DNA of 64,000 nt from Gammaproteobacteria bacterium (GCA_016195665.1 JACPZD010000028.1:1-64000); one strand, 5' to 3'; shown: positions 6,165-15,773, counted from the first letter of the stretch. Notes: generated from the sequence alone by a model not told the origin. Program-made: numbers and translations.

Positions 6165-7363
6165 ACAATACTAGACCCCTCGCCATTCTCGGTGCCGCCC
6201 CGACGTTCCCCGAACCCCTATATGTAGGGCGTCCCAACATCGGCGACCGAGAACGTTTGATGGCACGACTCAACGACATGCTCGACCGCCGCTGGCTTAC
6301 CAACAACGGACCCTACGTGCAGGAACTAGAACGTGAACTGGAAAAGATGCTGGGCGTGAAGCACTGCATCGCCATGTGCAACGCGACAGTAGCTCTGGAA
6401 ATTGTCATTCGTGCGTTGGAGTTGAAGGGCGAGGTGATCGCCCCTTCTTTTACCTTCATTGCCACCGCCCATGCCCTGCAATGGCAGGAAATCACCCCTG
6501 TGTTCTGCGACGTTGGCCCGGCGACCCATAATCTTGATCCACGACGTGTGGAAGAACTCATCACACCCCGTACTACGGGCATCATCGGTGTACACGTCTG
6601 GGGCCGTCCTTGTGACATTCCGGCACTCGCCGAGATCGCGCAGCGACGCCGACTCAAGCTGCTATTCGACGCCGCCCATGCCTTCGGCTGTACCACCGGT
6701 GGGCGCCACCTCGGCAATTTCGGCGACGCTGAAGTGTTCAGTTTTCATGCCACCAAGTTTTTCAACGCCTTCGAGGGTGGAGCGGTCACCACCAACGATG
6801 ACGCGCTGGCAGCGAAAATCCGCTTGATGAAGAATTTTGGATTCAGTGGTTACGACAATGTCATCTATATCGGCACCAACGGAAAGATGAGTGAAGCATC
6901 GGCTGCTATGGCTCTCACGTCCCTTGAGAGCATGGACAGTTTCATCGCCACCAACCAGGCCAACCACGAAACTTACACTGCATCCTTTGCGGACTTTCAT
7001 GGACTTAAGCTGATAGGGTATGATAACAGTGAACAAAACAACTACCAATACGTCGTGGTGGAGGTAGACGAGTCCCAGACCGGCCTTAACCGTGATGAAC
7101 TGATCAAAGTTCTGCATGCAGAAAATGTCATCGCCCGACGTTATTTCTATCCAGGTTGCCATCGCATGGAACCCTACCGCTCATTTTTCCCCCATGCCGG
7201 TCTGTTACTACCCCACACGGAAGCCTTAGCCGACCGGGTACTAGTACTTCCCACCGGTACCGCTGTAAATTCCAAGGATATCGGCACCATCGGCGATATT
7301 CTGTACTCCGCCGTCGCCAATGCGCCCGCAGTACGTACCTACGCCGAACAGAGCGGTAAATAA
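6161..7363 (+). CDS. DegT/DnrJ/EryC1/StrS family sugar aminotransferase
   Basis: A 400-residue PLP-dependent aminotransferase. Visible features are 'IAPSFTFIATAHAL' (about 93-106), the PLP-ring aspartate in 'LLFDAAHAFGC' (D170) and the Schiff-base lysine in 'FSFHATKFFNAFEGG' (K199). This class transfers an amino group from glutamate to a keto-sugar nucleotide such as a 4-keto-6-deoxy sugar. The start at 6161 overlaps the acetyltransferase stop by ATGA. The two genes form the pair expected for making an N-acetylated amino sugar, but the ketosugar-producing dehydratase is not in this window. Confidence 0.92.
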   Translation: MNNTRPLAILGAAPTFPEPLYVGRPNIGDRERLMARLNDMLDRRWLTNNGPYVQELERELEKMLGVKHCIAMCNATVALEIVIRALELKGEVIAPSFTFIATAHALQWQEITPVFCDVGPATHNLDPRRVEELITPRTTGIIGVHVWGRPCDIPALAEIAQRRRLKLLFDAAHAFGCTTGGRHLGNFGDAEVFSFHATKFFNAFEGGAVTTNDDALAAKIRLMKNFGFSGYDNVIYIGTNGKMSEASAAMALTSLESMDSFIATNQANHETYTASFADFHGLKLIGYDNSEQNNYQYVVVEVDESQTGLNRDELIKVLHAENVIARRYFYPGCHRMEPYRSFFPHAGLLLPHTEALADRVLVLPTGTAVNSKDIGTIGDILYSAVANAPAVRTYAEQSGK

Positions 7364-8400
7364 TGGCAGCCCCTGTCGTAAGCGTCTGCATTCCCACATT
7401 CAATGGCGCGGCATTTTTGGATGATTGCCTACGCAGCGTTCGCAGTCAAAGCTTCAGTGATTTCGAAATCGTTATCGTCGATGACAACTCAACAGATGAG
7501 ACTGTTGCAATTGCAGCACAGCACGCCGCTGACGACCCTCGTATTCAAATTTTTGAATACAAAACACATTCTGGGCTTGGCGGTGCCGGAAACTACAACC
7601 GCTGCATCCAACATTCACACGGAGAATGGATTAAGTATGTTTTTCAAGATGACCTGCTGGCGCTCAGGTGTCTTGAACGCATGTTGGAAGCCACAAGTGC
7701 AGAAAGTCGCTTCGTGGCTTGCTGGAAAGACTTCCTTTTCTCGCCGGAGACGCCCCACCAAGTACGGGACGAATACCTGGCCATGCCTGACCTCAAATCG
7801 GTGTTCGGTGAACATCATCGAGTCGACGCTACAACCTTTTGTCATGCGGTACTGGCACGCTGGCAGAAGAACTTCGTAGGTGAGCCAACTTCAATGCTGA
7901 TACATAGGGATTGTTTCGAGCGGTATGGCCAGTTCAATCCTGATATTGCGACATTCGCTGATATGGAATGCTGGATTCGTATTGGTAGCCATGAAGGTTT
8001 AACCATCGTACCGGAGGTACTTGCAACCTTCCGCATCCACAAAGCATCCATGAGCGGGATCATCCGCCATACACGCCTGTACCGGGCAGAACTAGAGAGA
8101 GTGTTACTGTGCAACAACCTTGCTTTTTCTAATCAATATGCCTCTCTCCGGGCGCATGCCGCAAGAGTCAACCCGCCAATTGACCCTATTCAAAAACTAG
8201 TGCAAATAGCCCAAGATGTGCGGTGGCTTGCCATCCATGCCCAGAACAGCCAAAACGATTTCACGCTCCTTACGGAGTGGGAGAACTTCTCCCGGCACTA
8301 TCCCCACATAACTCAGTTGCTGCCACGAACAAAAGAGGCAGATCCGAGCCTGCTTACTCGCATAAAAAAATATATTGCTAGACAGATTGGTCCCTCTTAG
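7363..8400 (+). CDS. GT2 family glycosyltransferase
   Basis: A 345-residue GT-A glycosyltransferase of family 2. The N-terminus 'VVSVCIPTFNGAAFLDDCL' is followed by 'EIVIVDDNSTDET' (nucleotide-binding DD) and 'GEWIKYVFQDDLL', where the DD pair is in the place of the metal-binding DxD. No membrane segment is seen. The start overlaps the aminotransferase stop by one base (TAATG), so they are in one operon. It is clearly related to the next gene, with the same length and 'GEWIK-VFQDDL' and 'VGEPTS' motifs, so the two are probably paralogues adding consecutive sugars. Confidence 0.9.
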   Translation: MAAPVVSVCIPTFNGAAFLDDCLRSVRSQSFSDFEIVIVDDNSTDETVAIAAQHAADDPRIQIFEYKTHSGLGGAGNYNRCIQHSHGEWIKYVFQDDLLALRCLERMLEATSAESRFVACWKDFLFSPETPHQVRDEYLAMPDLKSVFGEHHRVDATTFCHAVLARWQKNFVGEPTSMLIHRDCFERYGQFNPDIATFADMECWIRIGSHEGLTIVPEVLATFRIHKASMSGIIRHTRLYRAELERVLLCNNLAFSNQYASLRAHAARVNPPIDPIQKLVQIAQDVRWLAIHAQNSQNDFTLLTEWENFSRHYPHITQLLPRTKEADPSLLTRIKKYIARQIGPS

Positions 8401-8460
8401 GTATTTGTCATGGCTGCCATATCTCAGTCCAGTGCTGTAGCGTGTTCGTAAGGATCAATA

Positions 8461-9492
8461 ATGCCAATCGTCAGCATCTGCATACCCACATATAACGGCG
8501 CCCGATATCTGGAGTCCTGTTTGGACAGCGTGTTGAGCCAGACCTACAAAGATATTGAGATTCTTTTGGTCGATGATGGATCAACCGATGCCACTTTTGA
8601 AATCCTTGAGCGTTACGCGGCCAGCGATCAACGAATCCGATTGGCCCGAAACGAGCAGAATCGTGGGCTGGTAGATAACTGGAACCATTGCATTGAACTA
8701 GCCCACGGCGAGTGGATCAAGTTCGTCTTTCAGGACGACCTGATCGCGCCCGGCTGTTTAGAACGGCTGGTTGCCGCATCAGCGCAGGACGTTTTTTTTG
8801 TTGCATGCAAACGCAATTACTTATTCGATGAGGACACCACCAAAGATGTCCGACAGTTTTATTTTGATAATCAGCGTTTGATTGATAACATTTTTTCGGA
8901 GTCTGGCAGGATTTCCGCACAAGACTATTGTCAATTGGCGCTTGCTCGGATAGGGATGAATTTCGTAGGCGAGCCTACCAGCGTCATGTTGAGAAAAAGT
9001 GTTTTTGACCAATATGGATTATTTAATCCTCATTTAATCATGTCCTGCGACTTGGAGTATTGGACACGGGTTGCCATCCATACCGGCTTAGTCTATGTGG
9101 CGGAAAAACTGGCGACTTTTCGAGTGCATAAAGGGGCAACGAGCGAAACAAACCGGGCTCATCGTCAATATCGAATGGAAGTATTGGATGCGCTTATCAT
9201 TCTGCATGATATTGTATATGCGTCGAACTATGCACCGCTACGAGAGGCTGCCAACAGCCGGCAGCCTCCAATCAATCTATTACAAAAGCTCGCCGAGGAG
9301 GCGCGTGGTGCAAAATGGCTGGCAGTCGCCGCTGCAAACAGAGCGGATAATCCAGATAGTACCCTGATAGAAGAATGGAATCAGGTGGCGCAAGATTACC
9401 CGCGCCTTGCAAAGCTTTCGGGTGGCGCCTCCTCACACCGGGGTAGTAAACTACTGAGTGCCTGGCGGGATCGGCTGTCCAGATTTTTGTAA
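8461..9492 (+). CDS. GT2 family glycosyltransferase (paralogue of the preceding gene)
   Basis: A 343-residue GT2 protein: 'VSICIPTYNGARYLESCLDSV', 'DIEILLVDDGSTDATFEIL', 'GEWIKFVFQDDLIAPGCLERL', then 'FVGEPTSVMLRKSVFDQYGLF' and a 'YWTRVAIHTGLVYV' region typical of acceptor domains. It lacks transmembrane segments and should act at the cytoplasmic face on the lipid-linked glycan. It is separated from its paralogue by 60 bases with no clear terminator. The donor and linkage cannot be read from the sequence. Confidence 0.9.
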   Translation: MPIVSICIPTYNGARYLESCLDSVLSQTYKDIEILLVDDGSTDATFEILERYAASDQRIRLARNEQNRGLVDNWNHCIELAHGEWIKFVFQDDLIAPGCLERLVAASAQDVFFVACKRNYLFDEDTTKDVRQFYFDNQRLIDNIFSESGRISAQDYCQLALARIGMNFVGEPTSVMLRKSVFDQYGLFNPHLIMSCDLEYWTRVAIHTGLVYVAEKLATFRVHKGATSETNRAHRQYRMEVLDALIILHDIVYASNYAPLREAANSRQPPINLLQKLAEEARGAKWLAVAAANRADNPDSTLIEEWNQVAQDYPRLAKLSGGASSHRGSKLLSAWRDRLSRFL

Positions 9493-9635
9493 CGATACAA
9501 AAAACAATAACCGATTGCTCGCCATGCCCCCATTAAAATACATTTACTGGAAAGTCTCTGCCCTCATTACCGAGCAAGTAGATTTGCTTAAATTCTTATT
9601 TAAGACTTAGGCCGCTGTTATTTTCGAAAACTTTT

Positions 9636-10865
9636 ATGGCGGACATTAAGCTCATTTGCTTCTACCTTCCTCAGTTCCACCCTACTCCCGAAAATGACGC
9701 ATGGTGGGGGAAGGGCTTTACGGAATGGCGGAATGTTACGAAGGCTAAACCATTGTTCCCCGGCCATTACCAGCCGCATATTCCGGCCGACCTGGGTTTT
9801 TACGATTTGCGGCTACCCGAGGTGCGGGAGGCGCAGGCGGAGGTGGCGCGGGAATACGGCATCCACGGTTTTTGCTACTACCACTACTGGTTCAACGGCC
9901 GGTGCATTCTAGAGCGTCCTTTCAATGAGGTATTGGCCTCCGGCAAACCCGATTTTCCCTTCTGCCTGTGCTGGGCGAACGAGAACTGGACCAGGGTTTG
10001 GGATGGGGGCGAGAAGAATGTTCTGCTCGAGCAGAAGTACAACCATGAGGACGATCTTGCCCATATTGAGAGTCTGATGCCCGCTTTCCGCGACGAGCGC
10101 TATATACGGATCGATGGCAAGCCGCTATTTCTGGTCTATCGGACTGAGCTTATGCCTGATCCGGCGCGGACGGCCGAGATTTGGCGCGAGGCGGCAAAGC
10201 GGGCCGGCGTTGGGGATCTTTATCTTGCCAGAGTGGAGAGTTTCGACAATGCCACTGATCCGCGCGGTATCGGGTTTGACGCCGCGGTAGAGTTTGCCCC
10301 GGACGGCAACTACTATGGCGAGAAGAAGTTTCATGGCAAGTTTTATGAGTGGCTGGCAAGAAGAGGGTTGCTGAGTAAGGGGTACATCGAAAACAATGTG
10401 GGCAATTATCGGGGGCTCGCAGCCCTCCATCGTCAAAGGCCTGATCCAACCTTTACCCGATTTCACTGCGTCACACCGTCGTGGGACAACAGCCCACGTA
10501 GGAAGCAGGGCGCCTGGATTTACGATGGATCGACGCCGGAGATCTATGGAGATTGGCTAAAAACTGCGCTCCGAAGAACGCTAAAAAAACACAAAGGCGA
10601 TGAAAGGGTAGTCTTTATCAACGCCTGGAACGAGTGGGCGGAGGGCAATCACCTGGAGCCTGACCTTAAGTGGGGGCGCGCCTATCTGGAGGCGACCGAT
10701 ATAGCGAAAAAGGCGGCAATATCCGGCGAGGGTGAGAACAGTCACAGTCCCATTCCAAAAGGCATCGGGAGCCCTTCTACTCCGGTTGCTAAACGGCTGT
10801 ATTGGAAGACCGCTGCATTCGCCAGCAAGCAAGTGGAGCTGGCAAAAGCCCTATTTAAAAAATAG
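9636..10865 (+). CDS. WbsX / GH99-like domain protein
   Basis: A 409-residue protein of the WbsX group (glycoside hydrolase 99-like). The sequence opens 'IKLICFYLPQFHPTPENDAW' and contains 'GKGFTEWRNV', 'GIHGFCYYHYWFNGR', 'FCLCWANENWTRVWDG' and 'VFINAWNEWAEGNHLEPD', all hallmarks of the family. Such genes are common in O-antigen and capsule loci and are thought to be glycosyl-transfer or -hydrolysis enzymes; their exact reaction is not established. There is no signal peptide, so it is probably cytoplasmic. A close paralogue lies at 12542, with a secreted hydrolase gene between them. Confidence 0.88.
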   Translation: MADIKLICFYLPQFHPTPENDAWWGKGFTEWRNVTKAKPLFPGHYQPHIPADLGFYDLRLPEVREAQAEVAREYGIHGFCYYHYWFNGRCILERPFNEVLASGKPDFPFCLCWANENWTRVWDGGEKNVLLEQKYNHEDDLAHIESLMPAFRDERYIRIDGKPLFLVYRTELMPDPARTAEIWREAAKRAGVGDLYLARVESFDNATDPRGIGFDAAVEFAPDGNYYGEKKFHGKFYEWLARRGLLSKGYIENNVGNYRGLAALHRQRPDPTFTRFHCVTPSWDNSPRRKQGAWIYDGSTPEIYGDWLKTALRRTLKKHKGDERVVFINAWNEWAEGNHLEPDLKWGRAYLEATDIAKKAAISGEGENSHSPIPKGIGSPSTPVAKRLYWKTAAFASKQVELAKALFKK

Positions 10866-10897
10866 CGATATCGGCTGAGCCACAACAGGATTAATTG

Positions 10898-12535
10898 ATG
10901 CTTTCTTCAAGAGTACACGCCTTCGGCTGGCTTTTTGCCCTGCTCCTGCTGCCAAATTTAGCGTCGGCTGCGGAGACTGCGGAGACTGCGGCAAGGTTGT
11001 GGCGGGTCACGGAATTGGAATTTGCCTCCAGTCAGGATTCCGAGAGGCCCATGGATGTAGAGTTGACCGCCCAATTTACCGGCCCCGATGGCAGCCGCCT
11101 TGACGTGCCTGGGTACTGGGACGGCGAAAACGCGTGGAAGATTCGCTTCACGCCGACCAGGCCGGGCAAGTGGACTTATGTAACCCGTTGCAGTCGCATT
11201 GACGATTCAGGCTTGCATGATCAGCACGGTATGCTGCTTGCTTTACCGGCGGATGGCGACAACCCCCTGTTCAAACACGGCGGCTTTCTGAAGGTCAGCA
11301 AGAACAAGCATTATCTGACCTATTCGGACGGCACGCCGTTCTTTTGGCTCGGAGACACGTGGTGGTTTTGCCCATCCAAACTTTGCCCCATCGAGGGTTC
11401 ATCCAATCCGAAGAAGTACCCTTCGATGTTCAAGGCGCTGGTGGACACCCGGAAGAGCCAGGGGTTCACGGTGGCGCAGATGGCATTCTTGGGTCCGACA
11501 AATGCCCCCGTGCCGCATCTTAACCCGCGTCAATGGACGCCAGCGAACATAGATTTCTGGCGTGGCGCCGACGAATATATCAGCTATGCCAACGAAGCCG
11601 GGATTGTGCCGGTCATCGGGGTGGGCTTCCACCGTGATCTCGACAAACCAAGTCTGGAGGATTTAAAGCTGCTGTGGCGTTATATGGTGGCGCGTTACGG
11701 CGCCTTCGCCGTCACCTGGTTGATTATGGGCGAATACAGCATGGGCGCCGATGCTGCGCGGATCAAGAAGGTGATGGCGCTTGGCCAGTTTATCAAGGAC
11801 ATTGATCCTTATAAACGAGCGATGAGTATACATCCGGAAAACACGGGCGCCGAACATAGGGTGGCGTGGAATCAACCCTGGTATGATTTTATCATGAATC
11901 AATGCGGCCATCCGGAGGACAGGGTGCCGTCCATAGACATATACCTGTACCCGCACGCTTTCGGACTCAAGGGGACCAAGCCCGTGCTGGAGGCCGAATG
12001 CAATTACGAGGGTATCCGCGGCAAGACAGCGGATCGGGTGCGGCTGGTGGCCTATCGCGCTATTCAGTCCGGCTCCTTCGGCTATACCTATGGCGCTCAT
12101 GGGCTGTGGTACCCCACGCAATTCATAGTGGATAAAACATTCTGGATGTTTGGGGTATCCCCGCCTTGGTGGGAAGCTCTGAAGAAACCTGGCGCTGAGC
12201 AAATGGGCTATCTGCGGCAAGCCTATGAATCCGTGAACTGGTGGGAGTTGGAGGCGCGGCCCCAGGCAGTGACCACCGCCCTGCCCCTTCCCGAGGGGCA
12301 GCGCATCCTCACCAAAGCGAGCGGAGACAAGGTTTTTCTGATTTATTTTCCGAAGGGGCTCGATCCGATGACGGAGACGTTGTTGCAAGGAACCGATAGG
12401 CGCGGCGCCTATTCCGCCGAGTGGTTCAATCCGCGCAACGGTGATCGGCAAACAGCAGACCCAGGAAATGTCGATGGAAGACTCCCGCCACGCCCGGATG
12501 ACGAGGACTGGATGCTGATTTTGCGCAAGCAGTGA
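10898..12535 (+). CDS. Secreted DUF5060/DUF4038-type glycoside hydrolase
   Basis: The ATG at 10898 follows an AGGA site; a TTG one codon upstream would be an alternative. Residues 1-25 are a signal peptide (hydrophobic 'WLFALLLLPNLASAAE'). An N-terminal beta-sandwich follows, resembling DUF5060 ('VELTAQFTGPDG...GYWDGENAWKIRFTPTRPGKWTY'). A TIM-barrel region of the DUF4038/apiosidase-like type comes next ('GTPFFWLGDTWWF', 'VAQMAF', 'YGAFAVTWLIMGEYS', 'YGAHGLWY'), and a short C-terminal beta domain ends 'DEDWMLILRKQ'. It would cleave or trim a polysaccharide in the periplasm or outside. Its place between two WbsX genes suggests a role in processing or releasing this cell's own polymer. Confidence 0.82.
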   Translation: MLSSRVHAFGWLFALLLLPNLASAAETAETAARLWRVTELEFASSQDSERPMDVELTAQFTGPDGSRLDVPGYWDGENAWKIRFTPTRPGKWTYVTRCSRIDDSGLHDQHGMLLALPADGDNPLFKHGGFLKVSKNKHYLTYSDGTPFFWLGDTWWFCPSKLCPIEGSSNPKKYPSMFKALVDTRKSQGFTVAQMAFLGPTNAPVPHLNPRQWTPANIDFWRGADEYISYANEAGIVPVIGVGFHRDLDKPSLEDLKLLWRYMVARYGAFAVTWLIMGEYSMGADAARIKKVMALGQFIKDIDPYKRAMSIHPENTGAEHRVAWNQPWYDFIMNQCGHPEDRVPSIDIYLYPHAFGLKGTKPVLEAECNYEGIRGKTADRVRLVAYRAIQSGSFGYTYGAHGLWYPTQFIVDKTFWMFGVSPPWWEALKKPGAEQMGYLRQAYESVNWWELEARPQAVTTALPLPEGQRILTKASGDKVFLIYFPKGLDPMTETLLQGTDRRGAYSAEWFNPRNGDRQTADPGNVDGRLPPRPDDEDWMLILRKQ

Positions 12536-12541
12536 CGGTTC

Positions 12542-13771
12542 ATGACTCCGGACATACGACTAATCGCATTTTATCTGCCCCAATTCCACCCCATTCCCGA
12601 AAATGACGAGTGGTGGGGCAAGGGTTTCACGGAATGGAGAAATGTCGCCAAGGCGCGACCACTCTTCCCCGGACATTACCAGCCCCATCTACCGGCTGAT
12701 CTGGGATTTTATGACTTGAGACTACCGGAAGCACGGGAGGCTCAGGCCGCATTAGCGCATGAATACGGCATCCACGGGTTTTGTTACTACCACTACTGGT
12801 TCAACGGCCGGCGTGTCCTGGAGCGGCCGTTCAACGAGGTGCTGGCCTCAGGCAAGCCGGATTTTCCCTTTTGCCTTTGCTGGGCCAACGAGAACTGGAC
12901 CAGGATTTGGGATGGCGGAGAGAAGAATGTTCTGCTCGAACAGAAATATAGTCATGAGGACGATCTCGCCCATATCGAAAGTCTGATTCCCGCCTTTCGC
13001 GACGAGCGCTACATCAGGATAAATGGCAAACCTTTATTCCTGGTGTATCGCAGCGGACTGCTGCCAAATCCGGCTCGCACCGCGGAAATTTGGCGCGAGG
13101 CGGCGAAGCGCGCCGGCATAGGCGGCCTTTATCTCATCAGGGTGGAAAGTTTCGGCAACGAAGCTGATCCGCATGCCATCGGTTTCGATGCATCGGTGGA
13201 GTTTGCCCCGTTTGGCGGAGTAATGGGCAAGTTAAAATTTAGCGGGACTTTTCATCGCCTGCTGGCAAAGCTCGGCGTGCTCTCCAAGGGGTTTATCGAA
13301 AACAGCGTGATTGACTACGACACCATTGTGGAAGGTATGCTGAAAAGACCAGAACCCGATTACAAGCGGTTTCACGGCGTAACGCCTGCTTGGGACAACA
13401 GTGCGCGCAGGAAGCAAAACGCCTTTATTCTCGATGGCGCAACGCCTCTAAAATACCAAGCGTGGCTGCGAACGGTGGTGGAGAGAACGCTGCGTAAACC
13501 GGCGGGCGACGAGCGCATTGTTTTTATTAATGCCTGGAACGAATGGGCGGAAGGCAATCACTTGGAGCCTGATCTGGAATGGGGGCGCGCCTATTTGGAG
13601 GCGACACGCAATGCAGTGCTCGGCGCGACCCAGCAAAGCGGGGCTGCTGCACCCGCAAATCGTGCACCCGAATTACAGGCCACGCCGGCTAGGCGGACTT
13701 ATTGGAAGGCGCGTGCTTTCCTGAAAGAGCAGGCGAACTTATTACGCCTACTGGGTTTTAGAAAGAAGTAA
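12542..13771 (+). CDS. WbsX / GH99-like domain protein, second copy
   Basis: The same length (409 residues) as the gene at 9636 and nearly the same through the first 200 residues: 'IRLIAFYLPQFHPIPENDEW', 'YYHYWFNGRRVLERPFNEV', 'FCLCWANENWTRIWDG', 'VFINAWNEWAEGNHLEPD'. The middle (about 215-290) and the C-terminal tail differ most, which is where acceptor choice could have diverged. The start codon is 6 bases after the stop of the hydrolase gene, so it is co-transcribed with it. It most likely arose by duplication around the hydrolase gene. Confidence 0.88.
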   Translation: MTPDIRLIAFYLPQFHPIPENDEWWGKGFTEWRNVAKARPLFPGHYQPHLPADLGFYDLRLPEAREAQAALAHEYGIHGFCYYHYWFNGRRVLERPFNEVLASGKPDFPFCLCWANENWTRIWDGGEKNVLLEQKYSHEDDLAHIESLIPAFRDERYIRINGKPLFLVYRSGLLPNPARTAEIWREAAKRAGIGGLYLIRVESFGNEADPHAIGFDASVEFAPFGGVMGKLKFSGTFHRLLAKLGVLSKGFIENSVIDYDTIVEGMLKRPEPDYKRFHGVTPAWDNSARRKQNAFILDGATPLKYQAWLRTVVERTLRKPAGDERIVFINAWNEWAEGNHLEPDLEWGRAYLEATRNAVLGATQQSGAAAPANRAPELQATPARRTYWKARAFLKEQANLLRLLGFRKK

Positions 13772-13784
13772 AATGCTTAGAGCA

Positions 13785-13853
13785 TCTAACAAAATGAACG
13801 ATAGTTTATTTCTGATACCCCGCTAGCGAACACCGGCCTGTCATTTTGTTAGA
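13785..13853. repeat. Inverted repeat between convergent genes
   Basis: TCTAACAAAATGA (13785-13797) and its perfect reverse complement TCATTTTGTTAGA (13841-13853) bracket 43 bases. It lies between the convergent ends of the WbsX gene and the minus-strand gene that ends at 13863. It may stop transcription from both sides or be the footprint of a small element; the long loop argues against a simple intrinsic terminator. Confidence 0.7.
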
Positions 13854-13862
13854 CACGCTTAT

Positions 13863-14762
13863 TTAACTGCCTAAAAAACGCCGCTGCAATCTCCGCCAAC
13901 GCGGCTTAAGTTCTTCTTCCATCATCTCAACCGCAACGCTGCGCAAGCGTTTCTTCAAGCTAAGCGGATAGGTGCGAAAGTACGGATGAAATATGCGTCC
14001 GCCGGTGCGTGACAGTAAATGGCTAAACACCATGCGCAGGGGCACTTCGTGCACGTCGGCGTTCAAGATTTTGGCGCGCAGCGGCAGCGATCGCGTGCTA
14101 GGGTCGTCCGCCCACCATGGGTTGTAGGGATGCGCGGTGCAAAACGGGATGCCGAAAATTTGTGCATAGATAGGCAGCTTGTATTCCAAAAAACCGAGTT
14201 CGGAATCGGGTATCTGCGCGTAATGATCAAGAAACCGTTTCGATAGGCATGCCACGATAAATTCGCAGCATAGCGGTTCATCGCGGTAGGAATGGGCCGC
14301 CCTGATGTATTCCATGAACTTAAAATATTCCTGCCGCTCGGCGGAGCCCTCGCGCAGCCACCACCACCAACTTTCCACTTCCTTTACCGGGCGCAATCCG
14401 GAAAGCAGCACCTCGTCTTGTTTCAGGGAGGGAAAAAGCTTTTCCACGCCGCCGATAATCAACTTGTCCCACTGAGCAATAACCACCGTATCCCAGGATA
14501 AATCCTTGCCCCTGTCGCGATGCCATTGCGCGATCATCAAGTCGCCGTTGCGCCATTTCCATTGTACGTCTTTGTCTTGGTTGTACGCATAGAAGTCGTC
14601 CAGGTATTGCCCCAGCGCGCCGCGGAATTCCTCTGCCTGATTAATATCACCGCCATAGAGTCCGAATATCGGCGTGTGTGGATTATACTTACGCAAGACC
14701 TGCACACGATTCAGGCATAATGGGGCGTCTTTGTAGAACCAGAAGAGAATCGCTAACTTCAT
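13863..14762 (-). CDS. Uncharacterised protein of the polysaccharide locus, glycosyltransferase-like
   Basis: A 299-residue soluble protein I do not recognise. It begins 'MKLAILFWFYKDAPLCLNRV', followed by 'IFGLYGGD' and 'WDTVVIAQWDKLII'. That order (strand, sugar-nucleotide loop, acidic loop) is like a GT-A glycosyltransferase but without a clear DxD. It is rich in Trp and Tyr ('VESWWWWLREG', 'YNPWWADDPSTRS') and ends in a basic tail. It is the only minus-strand gene in the plus-strand block and is transcribed divergently from the deacetylase gene. The intact frame and ATG start suggest a real gene. Confidence 0.6.
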   Translation of the reverse strand: MKLAILFWFYKDAPLCLNRVQVLRKYNPHTPIFGLYGGDINQAEEFRGALGQYLDDFYAYNQDKDVQWKWRNGDLMIAQWHRDRGKDLSWDTVVIAQWDKLIIGGVEKLFPSLKQDEVLLSGLRPVKEVESWWWWLREGSAERQEYFKFMEYIRAAHSYRDEPLCCEFIVACLSKRFLDHYAQIPDSELGFLEYKLPIYAQIFGIPFCTAHPYNPWWADDPSTRSLPLRAKILNADVHEVPLRMVFSHLLSRTGGRIFHPYFRTYPLSLKKRLRSVAVEMMEEELKPRWRRLQRRFLGS

Positions 14763-14950
14763 GCAGGAGTCGCCTTATTAGACGGGGCGGCAACGCTATT
14801 TAGCATTGCCTTTTGGGACGCGATTAAGTACGATGATTTTTAATATTATACAATTACTTACGTAAACCTATCAATGAGCGGCAACCTGATCATACGCAGA
14901 TTTCACACTACCGTAAAATCAAAATGAAAAAAATTCAGCAGGGATGACAA

Positions 14951-15751
14951 GTGTCCATAGACTTCATTTCACGCCGATTGCTGCGCAACGCCGGCACGCA
15001 TGGGCCGCTCGCGCTGATGTACCATTCGGTCGTTCCCGGCAACGGTGTACCTGATTGGAGATGGGCCGTTTCCTGCCGCTGGTTTGTCGCCCAGCTTGAT
15101 TTGCTGCGTGACGAAGGTTGGACAACGGTCTGTGTGCGTGACCTGGTCCATCCGGCCGGTTTGCCGAATCGCACGGTCGTATTGACTTTCGATGACGGCT
15201 ACGCGGACAACTACCCTGCCTTTGAAGCGCTCGCACAGCGCGGCATGCGCGCGACCTGGTTTATCGTGAGCCGCGACGTTGGCGGCATGTCAGGTTGGGA
15301 CGACCCCGGTGTGGCGCCTCAACGCATGCTAAGCGGCGAGCAGCTACGGGCGATGGCGGCAGCCGGCATGGAAATCGGTGCGCACAGTCGCAGTCACGCC
15401 CGGCTAACCGAGCTGGACGACACCGGCCTCGCGGATGAAGTAGGGCGTTCGAAAACAGAGCTGGCCGGAATAGTGGGCGAGTCCGTGCAAAGTTTTGCCT
15501 ATCCTTATGGTAAATACGATGACCGCGCGGTGGATGCGGTGCGCCGCGCCGGGTACACCGGCGCGTGCATCACCCGCCCCGGCTGGGCGCTGCGCGATAA
15601 CGATCCGTTGCGCATTCGCCGCGTCAGTATTTTCGCTCAAGACGATCTCGCCGCACTCGCGCGTAAATTGGCGTTTGCCGACAATGATGTGAGCTGGCGG
15701 CACATGCTGCGTTATGCATCAGGCCGGCTTGTTACTCGGCTACGGCCCTGA
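14951..15751 (+). CDS. Polysaccharide deacetylase (NodB-like)
   Basis: A 266-residue protein with a carbohydrate esterase family 4 core. 'ALMYHSVVPG' near the N-terminus is followed by motif 1 'LTFDDGYADNYPAF', motif 2 'EIGAHSRSHARL' (the metal-binding histidines) and 'FAYPYGKYDDRAVDAVRRAGY'. It would remove acetyl groups from an amino-sugar polymer. The GTG start has a GGAT-like ribosome site; no signal peptide is seen, so it may act on the cytoplasmic face or be membrane-associated. A following GT2 gene starts 22 bases after the stop. Confidence 0.88.
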   Translation: MSIDFISRRLLRNAGTHGPLALMYHSVVPGNGVPDWRWAVSCRWFVAQLDLLRDEGWTTVCVRDLVHPAGLPNRTVVLTFDDGYADNYPAFEALAQRGMRATWFIVSRDVGGMSGWDDPGVAPQRMLSGEQLRAMAAAGMEIGAHSRSHARLTELDDTGLADEVGRSKTELAGIVGESVQSFAYPYGKYDDRAVDAVRRAGYTGACITRPGWALRDNDPLRIRRVSIFAQDDLAALARKLAFADNDVSWRHMLRYASGRLVTRLRP

Positions 15752-15773
15752 GGGCGCAGCGCAGCGCTTTATA

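Noticed and set aside
9493-9635. Possible small gene between the GT2 gene and the WbsX gene
   Set aside because: Only a short frame without ribosome site; the sequence resembles the tail of the WbsX genes (a short 'YWKVSALITEQVDLLKFL'-like segment) and may be a gene-end relic, too short to call.
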